Of a stretch of 64,000 bases of DNA, positions 57,026-64,000 are shown in pieces. Below the pieces are notes generated by a model that was not told the origin of the DNA, did not search any database, and worked only from the letters and a program-made list of their open reading frames with translations. The DNA lies in NCBI RefSeq assembly GCF_004028635.1, contig NZ_RQJW01000016.1:124001-188000 (forward strand). Direction: 5' to 3'. Numbering within the stretch: position 1 is the stretch's first letter; each line of letters starts with the position of its first letter. This stretch comes from Streptomyces cyaneus. Its GTDB lineage: Bacteria; Actinomycetota; Actinomycetes; Streptomycetales; Streptomycetaceae. A program made the position numbers and the translations under genes.

Positions 57026-57796
57026 ATGGTCGAGCACGAAACGTCTCCCGCGGTCCGTCCGTTCGTCCATCTGATCGCGGGGCCGACCGGCGTCGGCAAG
57101 AGCGCGGCCGCCACCGAGCTGGCCCGGGTGACCGGCGCCCCGATCGTCGTCGCCGACCGCTTGCAGTGCTTCACCGACCTCGCCACGACCAGCGCCCGTG
57201 CCGGGGCCGACGTGCCGGGCGTGCGCCGCCACTGGCTCGGGGACCGGACGTTCGCCGACGGCGACCTGTCCGCGACTCGGGCCGCGGACGCGCTCGTCGA
57301 GCTCGTGGAGCGGCTCGCCGCCCGGCACCGGCTGGTCATCATCGAGGGTGGCTCGATCTCGCTGTTGCGGGTGCTGTGCGCCCGCAGGCCACAGCTCGCC
57401 TGGCGGCTGACGGTCCGTCTGCTCGAGCTGCCCGAGTACGACGTGTACCTCGCCAACCTCACCCGCCGGGCCCGCGAGATGCTCACGCCCAGCGCCTGCG
57501 GCCCGGGGCTGCTCCAGGAACTCGCCGCGCTCTGGCACGATCCGCGGCAGCGGCGGCTGGCCGCGTCCGTCAACGGATTCGAGGCCGTGCTCGAATGCTG
57601 TGCGAAATACTCACTTGATGCGGCGACCATCGACAGACAGGAAATTCCCGAACGCATCCTGCACCGGATCGCCGGTCTCATCGCCGAGCGGCATGCGGAA
57701 CACGGCATTCTCCAACATCGCGTGTTCGCCGAAATTTTCGAGAACGCGACGACGGTCCACGCATTCGACTTCGGCATGCTGGAGCGTGCGGCATGA
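57026..57796 (+). CDS. Adenylate isopentenyltransferase, Tzs/FasD type (cytokinin synthase)
   Basis: 256 residues, soluble. P-loop GPTGVGKS at residues 19-26, then VVADRLQCFTDLATTSARAG with the Asp (44) that binds the adenine N6, RRHWLGDR, and IEGGSISLL at 106-114, which is the same motif as in agrobacterial Tzs/Ipt. Further matches are MLTPSACGPGLLQELAALWH and VNGFEAVLECCAKYSLDAAT. These enzymes join dimethylallyl diphosphate to AMP to make iP-ribotide; MiaA (tRNA-type) proteins lack the EGGSISLL pattern and are longer. Length is close to FasD. ATG follows GGAAGGGGA. It begins an operon with an oxidase-like and a LOG-like gene. Confidence 0.9.
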   Translation: MVEHETSPAVRPFVHLIAGPTGVGKSAAATELARVTGAPIVVADRLQCFTDLATTSARAGADVPGVRRHWLGDRTFADGDLSATRAADALVELVERLAARHRLVIIEGGSISLLRVLCARRPQLAWRLTVRLLELPEYDVYLANLTRRAREMLTPSACGPGLLQELAALWHDPRQRRLAASVNGFEAVLECCAKYSLDAATIDRQEIPERILHRIAGLIAERHAEHGILQHRVFAEIFENATTVHAFDFGMLERAA

Positions 57797-59142
57797 CGGG
57801 CGCGTCCGGGATGCGGTCCGGGGTGAACTCGGGGGTGAGGTCCGAGATGAAAGAGGCCTCCACCGATTTCGGCCATATCGTCGGCTCCAGTCCGCTCGGC
57901 GTGGTCACGGCCCGTTCCGCCACGGACGTGCAGGAACTCGTCCGCTTCGCCGGGCCGCACGGGCTGCCGGTCTCCGCGCGCGGCGCCGGACAGGCCCTGT
58001 ACGGGCAGGGGCAGGCGCACGGCGGCTACGTCGTCGACATGAGCGCCCTCGACGAGGTGCGCTGTGTGCCGAAGGAGCGGACGCTGACCGCCGGGGCCGG
58101 TGCGCTGTGGCGCGACGTCGTGCGGGCGGCGCTCGCCGCGGGGCTCACGCCGCCGGTACTGCCCGACCACCTCGGCGGCAGCGTAGGCGGGCTGCTGAGC
58201 ACCGGCGGCTTCGGCGGCTCCAGCCATCGGTACGGTCTCGTGGCCGACTGGGTACGGGAGTTGGAGGTCGTCACCGGCACGGGTGAGCGGCTGGTCTGCG
58301 CCCCCGACCGGCGTCCGGAGCTCTTCCGCGCGGTCCTGGCGGGGCTCGGCCAGTGCGCCCTGATCCTCCGGGCCACCCTCGCCCTGGTGCCCGCGCCGAC
58401 CCATGTCCGCCGCTACCGCCTCTATCACGACGCCCCGGGCACCTACCTCACCGATCAGCGGCGCCTGGCCCGCGACAGCCGCTTCAGCCATGTGGCGGGC
58501 CAGGCACGGCCGGGGCTCTGCGGGAGCTGGCGCTACATGGTCGAGGCGGTCGTACCGTACGACGGCGGACCGCCCGCCGACGACGAGCTGTCGATCGGCG
58601 ACCTGGACCACGACCGGGACACCGAGGAGATCGCGGACCTGTCGTACGCCGAGTATGTGCACCGCCTGGACCGCGACGAGCGTCTGCTGCGCGCCACGGG
58701 TGAGTGGGAGCGCCCGCACCCCTGGCTCACCCTGCTGCTGCCCGAGGAGGCCGCGGGCTCGTTCGTCCCGACCGTGCTGGCCGAGAGCGCGCAACACGGC
58801 CTGCGCTTCTGCGGCACCGTCCAGCTCCGCCCCCTGACGGGCCGCACTCTGCACGCCCCGCTGCTGCGCAGGCCCGCGGGCGAACTCCTGTGCCTGCTCG
58901 CCCTGATGCGCACGGCACCGCCCGCCGCGCCGGGCGTCGTACGGCGTCTGGTCGCCGCCAACCGGGCGCTGTACGAGCGGGCCAGGACCGTCGGCGGCGT
59001 CCTCCACCCGGTCGGTGCGCTGCCGATGTCGCCCGGGGACTGGCGCGCCCACTTCGGCCCCGTCTGGCCGGATGTCGTCCGCGCCAAGGATCGGTACGAC
59101 CCGCACCACGTCCTCACCAGGGGGTACGGCCTGTGGACGTGA
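57793..59142 (+). CDS. Cytokinin oxidase/dehydrogenase-like flavoprotein (FasE-like)
   Basis: 449 residues, vanillyl-alcohol-oxidase fold. FAD domain: VSARGAGQALYGQGQAHGGY, LPDHLGGSVGGLLSTGGFGG, HRYGLVADWVRELEVVTGTG; substrate domain: SYAEYVHRLDRDERLL, WERPHPWLTLLLPEEA, and the end VRAKDRYDPHHVLTRGYGLW. All match cytokinin oxidases. Where plants have ARGHGHS with the His bound covalently to FAD, this has ARGAGQA: the His is Gln67, so FAD must be non-covalent. No signal peptide, so the enzyme is cytosolic. ATG overlaps the previous stop by four bases. Confidence 0.88.
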   Translation: MTGASGMRSGVNSGVRSEMKEASTDFGHIVGSSPLGVVTARSATDVQELVRFAGPHGLPVSARGAGQALYGQGQAHGGYVVDMSALDEVRCVPKERTLTAGAGALWRDVVRAALAAGLTPPVLPDHLGGSVGGLLSTGGFGGSSHRYGLVADWVRELEVVTGTGERLVCAPDRRPELFRAVLAGLGQCALILRATLALVPAPTHVRRYRLYHDAPGTYLTDQRRLARDSRFSHVAGQARPGLCGSWRYMVEAVVPYDGGPPADDELSIGDLDHDRDTEEIADLSYAEYVHRLDRDERLLRATGEWERPHPWLTLLLPEEAAGSFVPTVLAESAQHGLRFCGTVQLRPLTGRTLHAPLLRRPAGELLCLLALMRTAPPAAPGVVRRLVAANRALYERARTVGGVLHPVGALPMSPGDWRAHFGPVWPDVVRAKDRYDPHHVLTRGYGLWT

Positions 59143-60653
59143 CCGCGGTGACCGTCTTCTGCGGTGCCTCCCCCGGCCGCGGTCCAGGCCATCTGCGCAC
59201 CGCCGCCGAACTCGGCCGCGCGCTGGCCGGGGCCGGCCTGCGGTTGGTCTACGGCGGTGCGCGCACCGGTCTCATGGGCGCCGTCGCGGACGGGGCGCTG
59301 ACCGCCGGCGGGGCGGTGACCGGAGTCGTACCGCACCTCATGCTGCCGTACGAGATCACCCACACGGGGCTCACCGACCTCGTCGTGGTCGGTGACATGC
59401 ATGAGCGCAAGGCGCGGATGGCCGCCGAGGGCGACGCCTTCGTGGCGCTGCCGGGCGGGCTGGGCACGGCGGAGGAGCTGCTGGAGGTGCTGTCCTGGGC
59501 GCAGCTGCAGATCCACCGCAAACCGTGTCTGCTCCTCGACCCGTCCGGTTTCTACCGCCCGCTGCTGTCCTTCCTGGAGCACGCGCGGGACGAGGGCTTC
59601 CTGCATCCCGGGGATCTGGAGCGGATCGTCGTGTGCGCCTCGGTCGAGGAGGTGGTGGCACGGCTGACCAAGACGCGCGCTGCGCCTGCGCGGGCGGCGG
59701 CCTCGGTGCGGGTGCCGCGGGGGCGTGTCGCGTTCCTGTTCTCGGCTGCCGGATCGCAGCAGCCGGGCATGGGGCGCGCGCTCTACGGCTCCTCCCCGGT
59801 GTTCGCCGACGCCCTCGACGAGGTGTGCGGGCTGCTCGGTCCGTATGTCGACGTGCCGTTGCGGGAGGTGATGTTCGCCGAGGCGGGTACGCCCACCGCC
59901 GCCCTGCTCGACCGCGTCGCGTTCGGCTATCCGGCGATCTTCGCGCTGCAGATCGCGCAGTACCGGCTGCTGGAGAGTCAGGGTGTGCGCCCGGACGTGC
60001 TGTTCGGGTACTCGGCCGGGCACATGGCCGCCGCGCACACGGCGGGCGTGCTCTCGGTGCCGGACGCCTGCCGTGCGGTCGGCACGCTGGCCCGGCTCGC
60101 GGGCGCGCTGCCGAAGACGGGGTGCATGGCGGCCGTGGAGGCGTCCCCCGAGGAGCTGAGCCCGGGGCCGGGGGCGGTGCTCGCGGCGGTCAACGGGCCA
60201 CGGTCGGTGGTCGTGTCGGGCGACCGTGCGGCGGTGCGGCGGATCTGCGAGGAGTGGGCGGCCCGAGGTCGCCGTACGCATGTGCTCCGCCTGGACGTGG
60301 CACCCCACTCCCCTCACTTCGACGCCCTGCTGGACGACTACCGCCGTGCCTTGGGGTCGCTCGACCTGCGTGCCCCGCGTCTGCCTCTCCTCTCCGACAC
60401 CACCGCCGAGCCGGTCGGGGCCGAGGCGGCGACGCCGGACTTCTGGGTGTGGGCGATACGCGAACCGATCCGTTTCGCGGACGCCGCCGGCCGACTGCTC
60501 CGCGACGGTGTGACGGTCTGCGTCGAGCTCGGTCCGGGTGACGTCCTCACCGGCATGCTGGAGGGCTGTCTGCCGGACGGCGCGCAGCGGCCCCTGGCGC
60601 TCGCCGTGGCACGAAACTGGAAGGCTCCGCGGGAGGGAGCCGACGTAGCCTGA
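59139..60653 (+). CDS. LOG phosphoribohydrolase fused to polyketide-type acyltransferase
   Basis: 504 residues, two domains. Residues 1-185 are a LOG cytokinin-activating nucleoside monophosphate phosphoribohydrolase: VTVFCGASPG, YGGARTGLMGAVADGAL, MHERKARMA and the catalytic PGGLGTAEE at 105-113. Residues about 195-500 are a malonyl-CoA/acyl-ACP-type acyltransferase: FLFSAAGSQQPGMGRALY (oxyanion), GYSAGHMAA with the active Ser292, AAVNGPRSVVVSGD, HSPHF with the catalytic His390, and FWVWAIREPIRFADA. Both active sites look intact. The GTG overlaps the oxidase stop (GTGA); an alternative GTG six bases upstream exists. No acyl carrier protein or ketosynthase gene is in the window. Confidence 0.88.
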   Translation: MTAVTVFCGASPGRGPGHLRTAAELGRALAGAGLRLVYGGARTGLMGAVADGALTAGGAVTGVVPHLMLPYEITHTGLTDLVVVGDMHERKARMAAEGDAFVALPGGLGTAEELLEVLSWAQLQIHRKPCLLLDPSGFYRPLLSFLEHARDEGFLHPGDLERIVVCASVEEVVARLTKTRAAPARAAASVRVPRGRVAFLFSAAGSQQPGMGRALYGSSPVFADALDEVCGLLGPYVDVPLREVMFAEAGTPTAALLDRVAFGYPAIFALQIAQYRLLESQGVRPDVLFGYSAGHMAAAHTAGVLSVPDACRAVGTLARLAGALPKTGCMAAVEASPEELSPGPGAVLAAVNGPRSVVVSGDRAAVRRICEEWAARGRRTHVLRLDVAPHSPHFDALLDDYRRALGSLDLRAPRLPLLSDTTAEPVGAEAATPDFWVWAIREPIRFADAAGRLLRDGVTVCVELGPGDVLTGMLEGCLPDGAQRPLALAVARNWKAPREGADVA

Positions 60654-60681
60654 ATGCTCCGTACGACTCCTGAGGAGCTCC

Positions 60682-62436
60682 GTGAGCATCGCCGAGACCG
60701 AAACCGCCCCGCCCACCTGGCGGCTGCTCCTGGGCTACGTCCGCCCGCACCGGTGGGCCCTGCTGGCGGGCGCCGTGCTCTCGCTGGTCACGGGCGCCAC
60801 CGGGTTGCTGCTGCCGCTGGTGGCGCGGGAGTTGATCGACGACCTGTCCCACGACCGGGCCATCACCGGCGCGCTGCTGATCATGTCAGGGCTGGTGGTC
60901 GCCAACGCCGCGGTGGGCGCGCTGGGTTCGTACGTGTTGCGGCGCACCGCCGAGTCGGTGGTGCTCGGCGCCCGGCGCGCCCTGTCGTCGTACCTGCTAC
61001 GGCTGCGCATCACCGCCGTGGACCGCAGTGAGCCGGGCGATCTGATGGCCCGCATCACCTCCGACACGACGCTGCTGCGCGAGGTCACGACCGACTCGCT
61101 GGTGGGCCTCGGCACTGGCGGGCTGACGCTGGTGGCGACGGTGGTGATGATGGGCCTGGTCGATCCGGTGCTGCTGGCGGTCACGCTCGCCGTGATCCTG
61201 GGCGCCGGCACGATCCTCGGTGTGATCGTGCCGCGCATCAACCGGGCCAGCCGGCAGGCGCAGGACGCGGTCGGGGTGATGGGGGCCTCGCTGGAGCGGA
61301 TCCTCGGCGCGCTGCGCACGGTGAAGGCGTCGGGCGCCGAGCACCGGGAGGAACGGACGCTGCACGAGGCCGCCGAGGAGTCGTGGCGGCAGAGCGTGCG
61401 GGCCGCCAAGTGGTCGGCGGCGGCGGGCAACACCGCCGGGCTCGCCATGCAGATCGCCTTCATCACGGTGCTCGCGGTGGGTGGGGCGCGGGTGGCGACC
61501 GGGGCCGTCGACGTCGGCACGCTGGTCGCCTTCCTGCTGTACGTCTTCTATCTGATGTCGCCGATCCAGCAGGTCGTCGGCGCGATCACGCAGTACCAGA
61601 CGGGCTCGGCGGCGCTCGCCCGGATCCAGGAGGCGCTGCGGCTGCCCGCCGAACCGGCCGCCGCACCCGCGCCGTTGCCCGGAGCCGGGGCGGAGCCGGC
61701 CGCCGTCGCGTTCGCGGACGTGCGCTTCCGGTACGCCGACGATCTGCCCTACGTCCACCACGGGGTGACGTTCGCCGTACCGGCCCAGGGCATGACGGCG
61801 TTCGTCGGCCCGTCCGGCGCGGGCAAGACGACCGTGTTCTCCCTCATCGAGCGGTTCTACGACCCCGAGGGCGGGGCCATCACGCTCGACGGGCGGGACC
61901 TCGCCGACTGGGAGCTGCCCCAACTGCGTTCCGCGATCGGCTATGTGGAGCAGGACGCCCCGGTGCTGTCCGGTTCGCTGCGGGACAACCTGCTGCTGGG
62001 CAACCCGGACGCGGACGACGACGCCCTCACGCGCGTGCTGAAGACGACGCGCCTCGACGGCCTGGTCGCGCGGCTGCCCGCGGGCGTCGACACGCTCGTC
62101 GGTCACCGGGGCACCAAGCTCTCCGGCGGCGAACGCCAGCGCGTCGCCATTGCCCGCGCGCTGCTGCGCCGCCCCCGTCTGCTGCTCCTCGACGAGGCCA
62201 CCTCGCAGCTCGACGCGGTGAACGAGGCGGCGCTGCGCGACACGGTCGCCGATGTCGCCCGTACGACCACGGTTCTGGTCGTGGCGCACCGGCTGTCGAC
62301 GGTGACGACGGCCGACCGGATCGTGGTGATGGACGCGGGCCGGGTGCGCGCGGTGGGCACGCACCGGGAACTGGTGGCGGCCGATCCGCTCTACGCGGAG
62401 CTCGCCGCGACCCAGTTCCTGGCAACGGCCGAATGA
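60682..62436 (+). CDS. ABC exporter (fused membrane and ATPase domains)
   Basis: 584 residues, half-exporter of the LmrA/MsbA kind. Six helices in residues 20-310 with the coupling helix part DRSEPGDLMARITSDT; ATPase with Walker A GPSGAGKTT (about 375), Q-loop YVEQDAPVLSGS, signature LSGGERQRVAIARAL, Walker B LLLLDEATSQLD and H-loop VVAHRL. The GTG follows GAGGAG and lies 28 bases after the LOG-fusion gene, on the same strand, so it is likely part of the cytokinin-type operon and may export its product. Substrate unproven. Confidence 0.9.
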   Translation: MSIAETETAPPTWRLLLGYVRPHRWALLAGAVLSLVTGATGLLLPLVARELIDDLSHDRAITGALLIMSGLVVANAAVGALGSYVLRRTAESVVLGARRALSSYLLRLRITAVDRSEPGDLMARITSDTTLLREVTTDSLVGLGTGGLTLVATVVMMGLVDPVLLAVTLAVILGAGTILGVIVPRINRASRQAQDAVGVMGASLERILGALRTVKASGAEHREERTLHEAAEESWRQSVRAAKWSAAAGNTAGLAMQIAFITVLAVGGARVATGAVDVGTLVAFLLYVFYLMSPIQQVVGAITQYQTGSAALARIQEALRLPAEPAAAPAPLPGAGAEPAAVAFADVRFRYADDLPYVHHGVTFAVPAQGMTAFVGPSGAGKTTVFSLIERFYDPEGGAITLDGRDLADWELPQLRSAIGYVEQDAPVLSGSLRDNLLLGNPDADDDALTRVLKTTRLDGLVARLPAGVDTLVGHRGTKLSGGERQRVAIARALLRRPRLLLLDEATSQLDAVNEAALRDTVADVARTTTVLVVAHRLSTVTTADRIVVMDAGRVRAVGTHRELVAADPLYAELAATQFLATAE

Positions 62437-62465
62437 ACCGCCGGGGACGGTGAGTTGACGCAGGC

Positions 62466-62910
62466 TCAGCTCTGGAGTCTGCGCAGCCGTTCCGCGTCGC
62501 AGGTACGGGGGCAGGTGGTGCACGCCTCGTCCGGACGGACCGTGTAGTACATGCAGCAGCCGGTGCGGGTGCGTGTCGGGTGCCGTCGTCCGTCGTCGGT
62601 GGTCAGGTAGCGGAAGTCGGCGCCGGCGGGGTAGGGGGCGACGCCGGTCGGCATCAGTTGCGTGGCGGCCCGTACGGCGTCGTCCTCGCGGCCGAGCGTG
62701 CGGCCGAGGTACCAGATCCCGGAGACCAGGTCGTCGCCGACCATGCCCCACAGGGCACGTGGGCCGCGTCGCGCGACGGGGCCGATCGCCTCCAGGAGCG
62801 GACCCATGTGATCGGCGACTGCGGCACGCAACTCGGCGCGCAGGGCCTCTTCATGAGGGACCGTCAGCACACCGGGGAGACCGGCCGCCTGGTCGTCGGG
62901 TTGTACGCGC
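62466..62910 (-). pseudogene. FhuF-like (2Fe-2S) siderophore reductase, N-terminus lost
   Basis: Only the C-terminal 145 or so residues remain: LPGVLTVPHEEALRAELRAA, GPRALWGMVGDDLVSGIWYL and the iron-sulfur motif CCMYYTVRPDEACTTCP near the end. Intact relatives have about 250 residues with an N-terminal part that is missing here; to the right of about 62910 the frame stays open but no longer resembles the family and there is no start with RBS. The break abuts the truncated decarboxylase on the other strand. Confidence 0.75.
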
Positions 62911-62928
62911 CGGGTCGGCGGCCGGCGC

Positions 62929-63714
62929 GTGCTGCCCCGGGTCAATCTGCCGGTGGCCGACGGGTCGCTGGCGGGCAGCTCGCTGGCGATGGGCGGGCGT
63001 CCGACACCGTTCGGGATGGACCCGGTCCAGGCTGCCGCGGCTGTCCGCGCCCTCGCCGACGGGACATATCCGCACCTCGAACTGCGCGGTATCCACGCCC
63101 ACTTGGCCAGCGGTTTGGAGGCGGCTGAGCAGGTGGCGGTGGCGGAGTCGATCGTCGGCTGGGCGACGGGCCTGGGCGTGCGGCTCGCCGAGGTGAACGT
63201 GGGCGGCGGCATGCACGTCGACTACGCCGATCCGGAGCGCCGCTTCGACTGGGCCGAGTACGGCAGCGGGCTGGCCCGGCTCACCGAGACGCACCCGGAG
63301 CTGATCCTGCGTATCGAGCCGGGCCGGGCGCTGACGGCGTACTGCGGCTGGTACGCGACCGAGGTGCTGGACGTGAAACACAGCCACGGCGAGGAGTTCG
63401 GCGTCGTGCGGGGCGGCACGCATCATCTGCGGACCCCGGCGACGAAGGGCCACGACCAGCCCTGTTCCGTCCTGCCGGTCGACACCTGGCCGCACCCGTG
63501 GCCGCGTCCGGCCGCCGACGGCGAGCTGGTCACCCTCGCCGGCCAGCTGTGCACGCCGAAGGACCTGCTGGCCCGCCATGTGCCCGCGCCGGGGCTCAGG
63601 GCCGGGGACCGGGTGGCGTTCTCGCTGGCGGGGGCCTACGCCTGGAACATCTCCCACCACGACTTCCTGATGCACCCCAGGCCGGGCTTCCACTTCCTGG
63701 ACACCGCCGGGTAG
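62929..63714 (+). pseudogene. Type III PLP decarboxylase (siderophore type), N-terminus lost
   Basis: Only the C-terminal 260 residues remain of a protein that normally has about 400 or more. Present: RVNLPVADGSLAGSSLAMGG, LRGIHAHLASGLEAAEQ, VNVGGGMHVDYADP, RIEPGRALTAYCGWYATEVL, LCTPKDLLARHV and SLAGAYAWNISHHDF. The first part of the barrel, including the lysine that binds PLP, is gone, so it cannot be active. The group (SbnH-like, ornithine/diaminopimelate decarboxylase-like) works in citrate-type siderophore pathways, matching the FhuF-like neighbour. The GTG at 62929 has no convincing RBS. Confidence 0.75.
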
Positions 63715-63740
63715 TCGGCGCGTCACTCTCGGCACACACG

Positions 63741-63772
63741 AAGGGCCGCCCGGCGTTGTCCGGGCGGCCCTT
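63741..63772. terminator. Strong bidirectional terminator
   Basis: AAGGGCCGCCCGG, loop of six, CCGGGCGGCCCTT: a perfect 13-bp stem with A/T ends, between the decarboxylase remnant and the minus-strand gene at the window edge. Confidence 0.9.
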
Positions 63773-63788
63773 GCTGTGGGTCGGTGAC

Positions 63789-64000
63789 CTAGGGAAGTTG
63801 CTTCAGGCCGTTGAGGTGGTTGAGGTGGCCCAGCTGCTGGGAGACCCGCGGGACCCGGTGCTTGTGCTGCTCGGGGATGCCGGTCATGGCGAGCGAGTCG
63901 AGCGTGGCGACCGGGTTCAGCGAGCCCGCGTTGCGGGGGGCGGCGTTGCGAGGGGCGGCGTCCACGTCGGCCGCGTTCGCCATCGGCACGGTGAGTCCGG
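63789..64000 (-). CDS. Small protein, 5' end outside window
   Basis: At least 69 residues, reading leftward from beyond base 64000. Visible part: GLTVPMANAADVDAAPRNAA, PRNAGSLNPVATLDSLAMTG, IPEQHKHRVPRVSQQLGHLN and a short Leu/Asn-rich end. GLTVPMANA looks like the end of a signal peptide, so a small exported protein is likely. An internal ATG (MPMANAADV) could be the start instead. Not recognised as a chaplin or rodlin. Confidence 0.55.
   Translation of the reverse strand, partial: GLTVPMANAADVDAAPRNAAPRNAGSLNPVATLDSLAMTGIPEQHKHRVPRVSQQLGHLNHLNGLKQLP

Noticed and set aside
57026..57796. tRNA dimethylallyltransferase (MiaA)
   Set aside because: The protein is shorter than MiaA and carries the Tzs/FasD-type motif IEGGSISLL, and it lies with oxidase and LOG genes.
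59139..59700. Lysine decarboxylase, an old annotation for the first domain of the fusion
   Set aside because: The PGGLGT motif and YGGARTGLMG belong to LOG phosphoribohydrolases; no PLP site is present.
1..64000. CRISPR arrays, rRNA, tRNA or complete insertion sequences
   Set aside because: I looked for direct repeats with spacers, cloverleaf-like segments and transposase motifs and saw none I could support.

Overview
The window is about 70 percent GC or more, with GTG/TTG starts, ATGA/GTGA gene overlaps, a Tat-dependent protein, mycothiol enzymes, PucR, ROK and RpiR regulators and HrdB-like promoters. All of this points to a Streptomyces chromosome, probably the accessory part of an arm. 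I see no rRNA, tRNA, CRISPR array, integrase or complete insertion sequence.

Layout. 1-6400 (minus): a sugar ABC importer (ROK regulator, lipoprotein, two permeases) ending in a partial heparinase-like gene. 6391-12257 (plus): an N-acetylglucosamine-kinase-like protein, a Tat-exported PAP2 phosphatase with an autotransporter-type beta repeat, a GT39-like membrane glycosyltransferase and an RpiR/SIS regulator. 12651-16867: a small unknown protein, a CBM2-like membrane protein, a DeoR/LacI hybrid regulator, and a PucR regulator with a small membrane partner. 17053-27755 (plus): a compact surface-glycan locus (DUF3068, GT4, methyltransferase, AftD-like arabinofuranosyltransferase, HHxxxD acyltransferase/condensation-like protein, second methyltransferase, DMT transporter, Trm112-like protein), nearly all translationally coupled. 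27793-36655: a TetR/zinc-ribbon pair with shared operators, an oxidoreductase, a large exported hydrolase, an F420/PPOX protein, a MalY-type C-S lyase and a membrane-anchored trypsin-like protease. 36669-43087: a broken EamA gene and a second ROK/ABC sugar operon with its own Gfo/Idh/MocA dehydrogenase. 43120-50659: an L,D-transpeptidase, a PucR regulator with an amino-acid permease, and short-chain dehydrogenases. 50730-52447: the mycothiol-dependent formaldehyde pair. 52659-56183: a CstR-type persulfide regulon (dioxygenase/rhodanese, TauE, rhodanese-membrane protein) with three TACCC-GGGTA operators.

The most interesting region is 56176-62436. It resembles a remodelled fas (cytokinin) locus: a Tzs/FasD-type adenylate isopentenyltransferase, a cytokinin-oxidase-like flavoprotein lacking the FAD-linking histidine, and a LOG phosphoribohydrolase fused to a polyketide-type acyltransferase. 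These three are translationally coupled and are followed by an ABC exporter. A divergent truncated transketolase-like gene recalls FasC. No P450 or ferredoxin partner is present.

At the right edge a deletion has apparently removed the 5' ends of two divergent siderophore genes (FhuF-like reductase and type III PLP decarboxylase). A small protein gene runs off the window.
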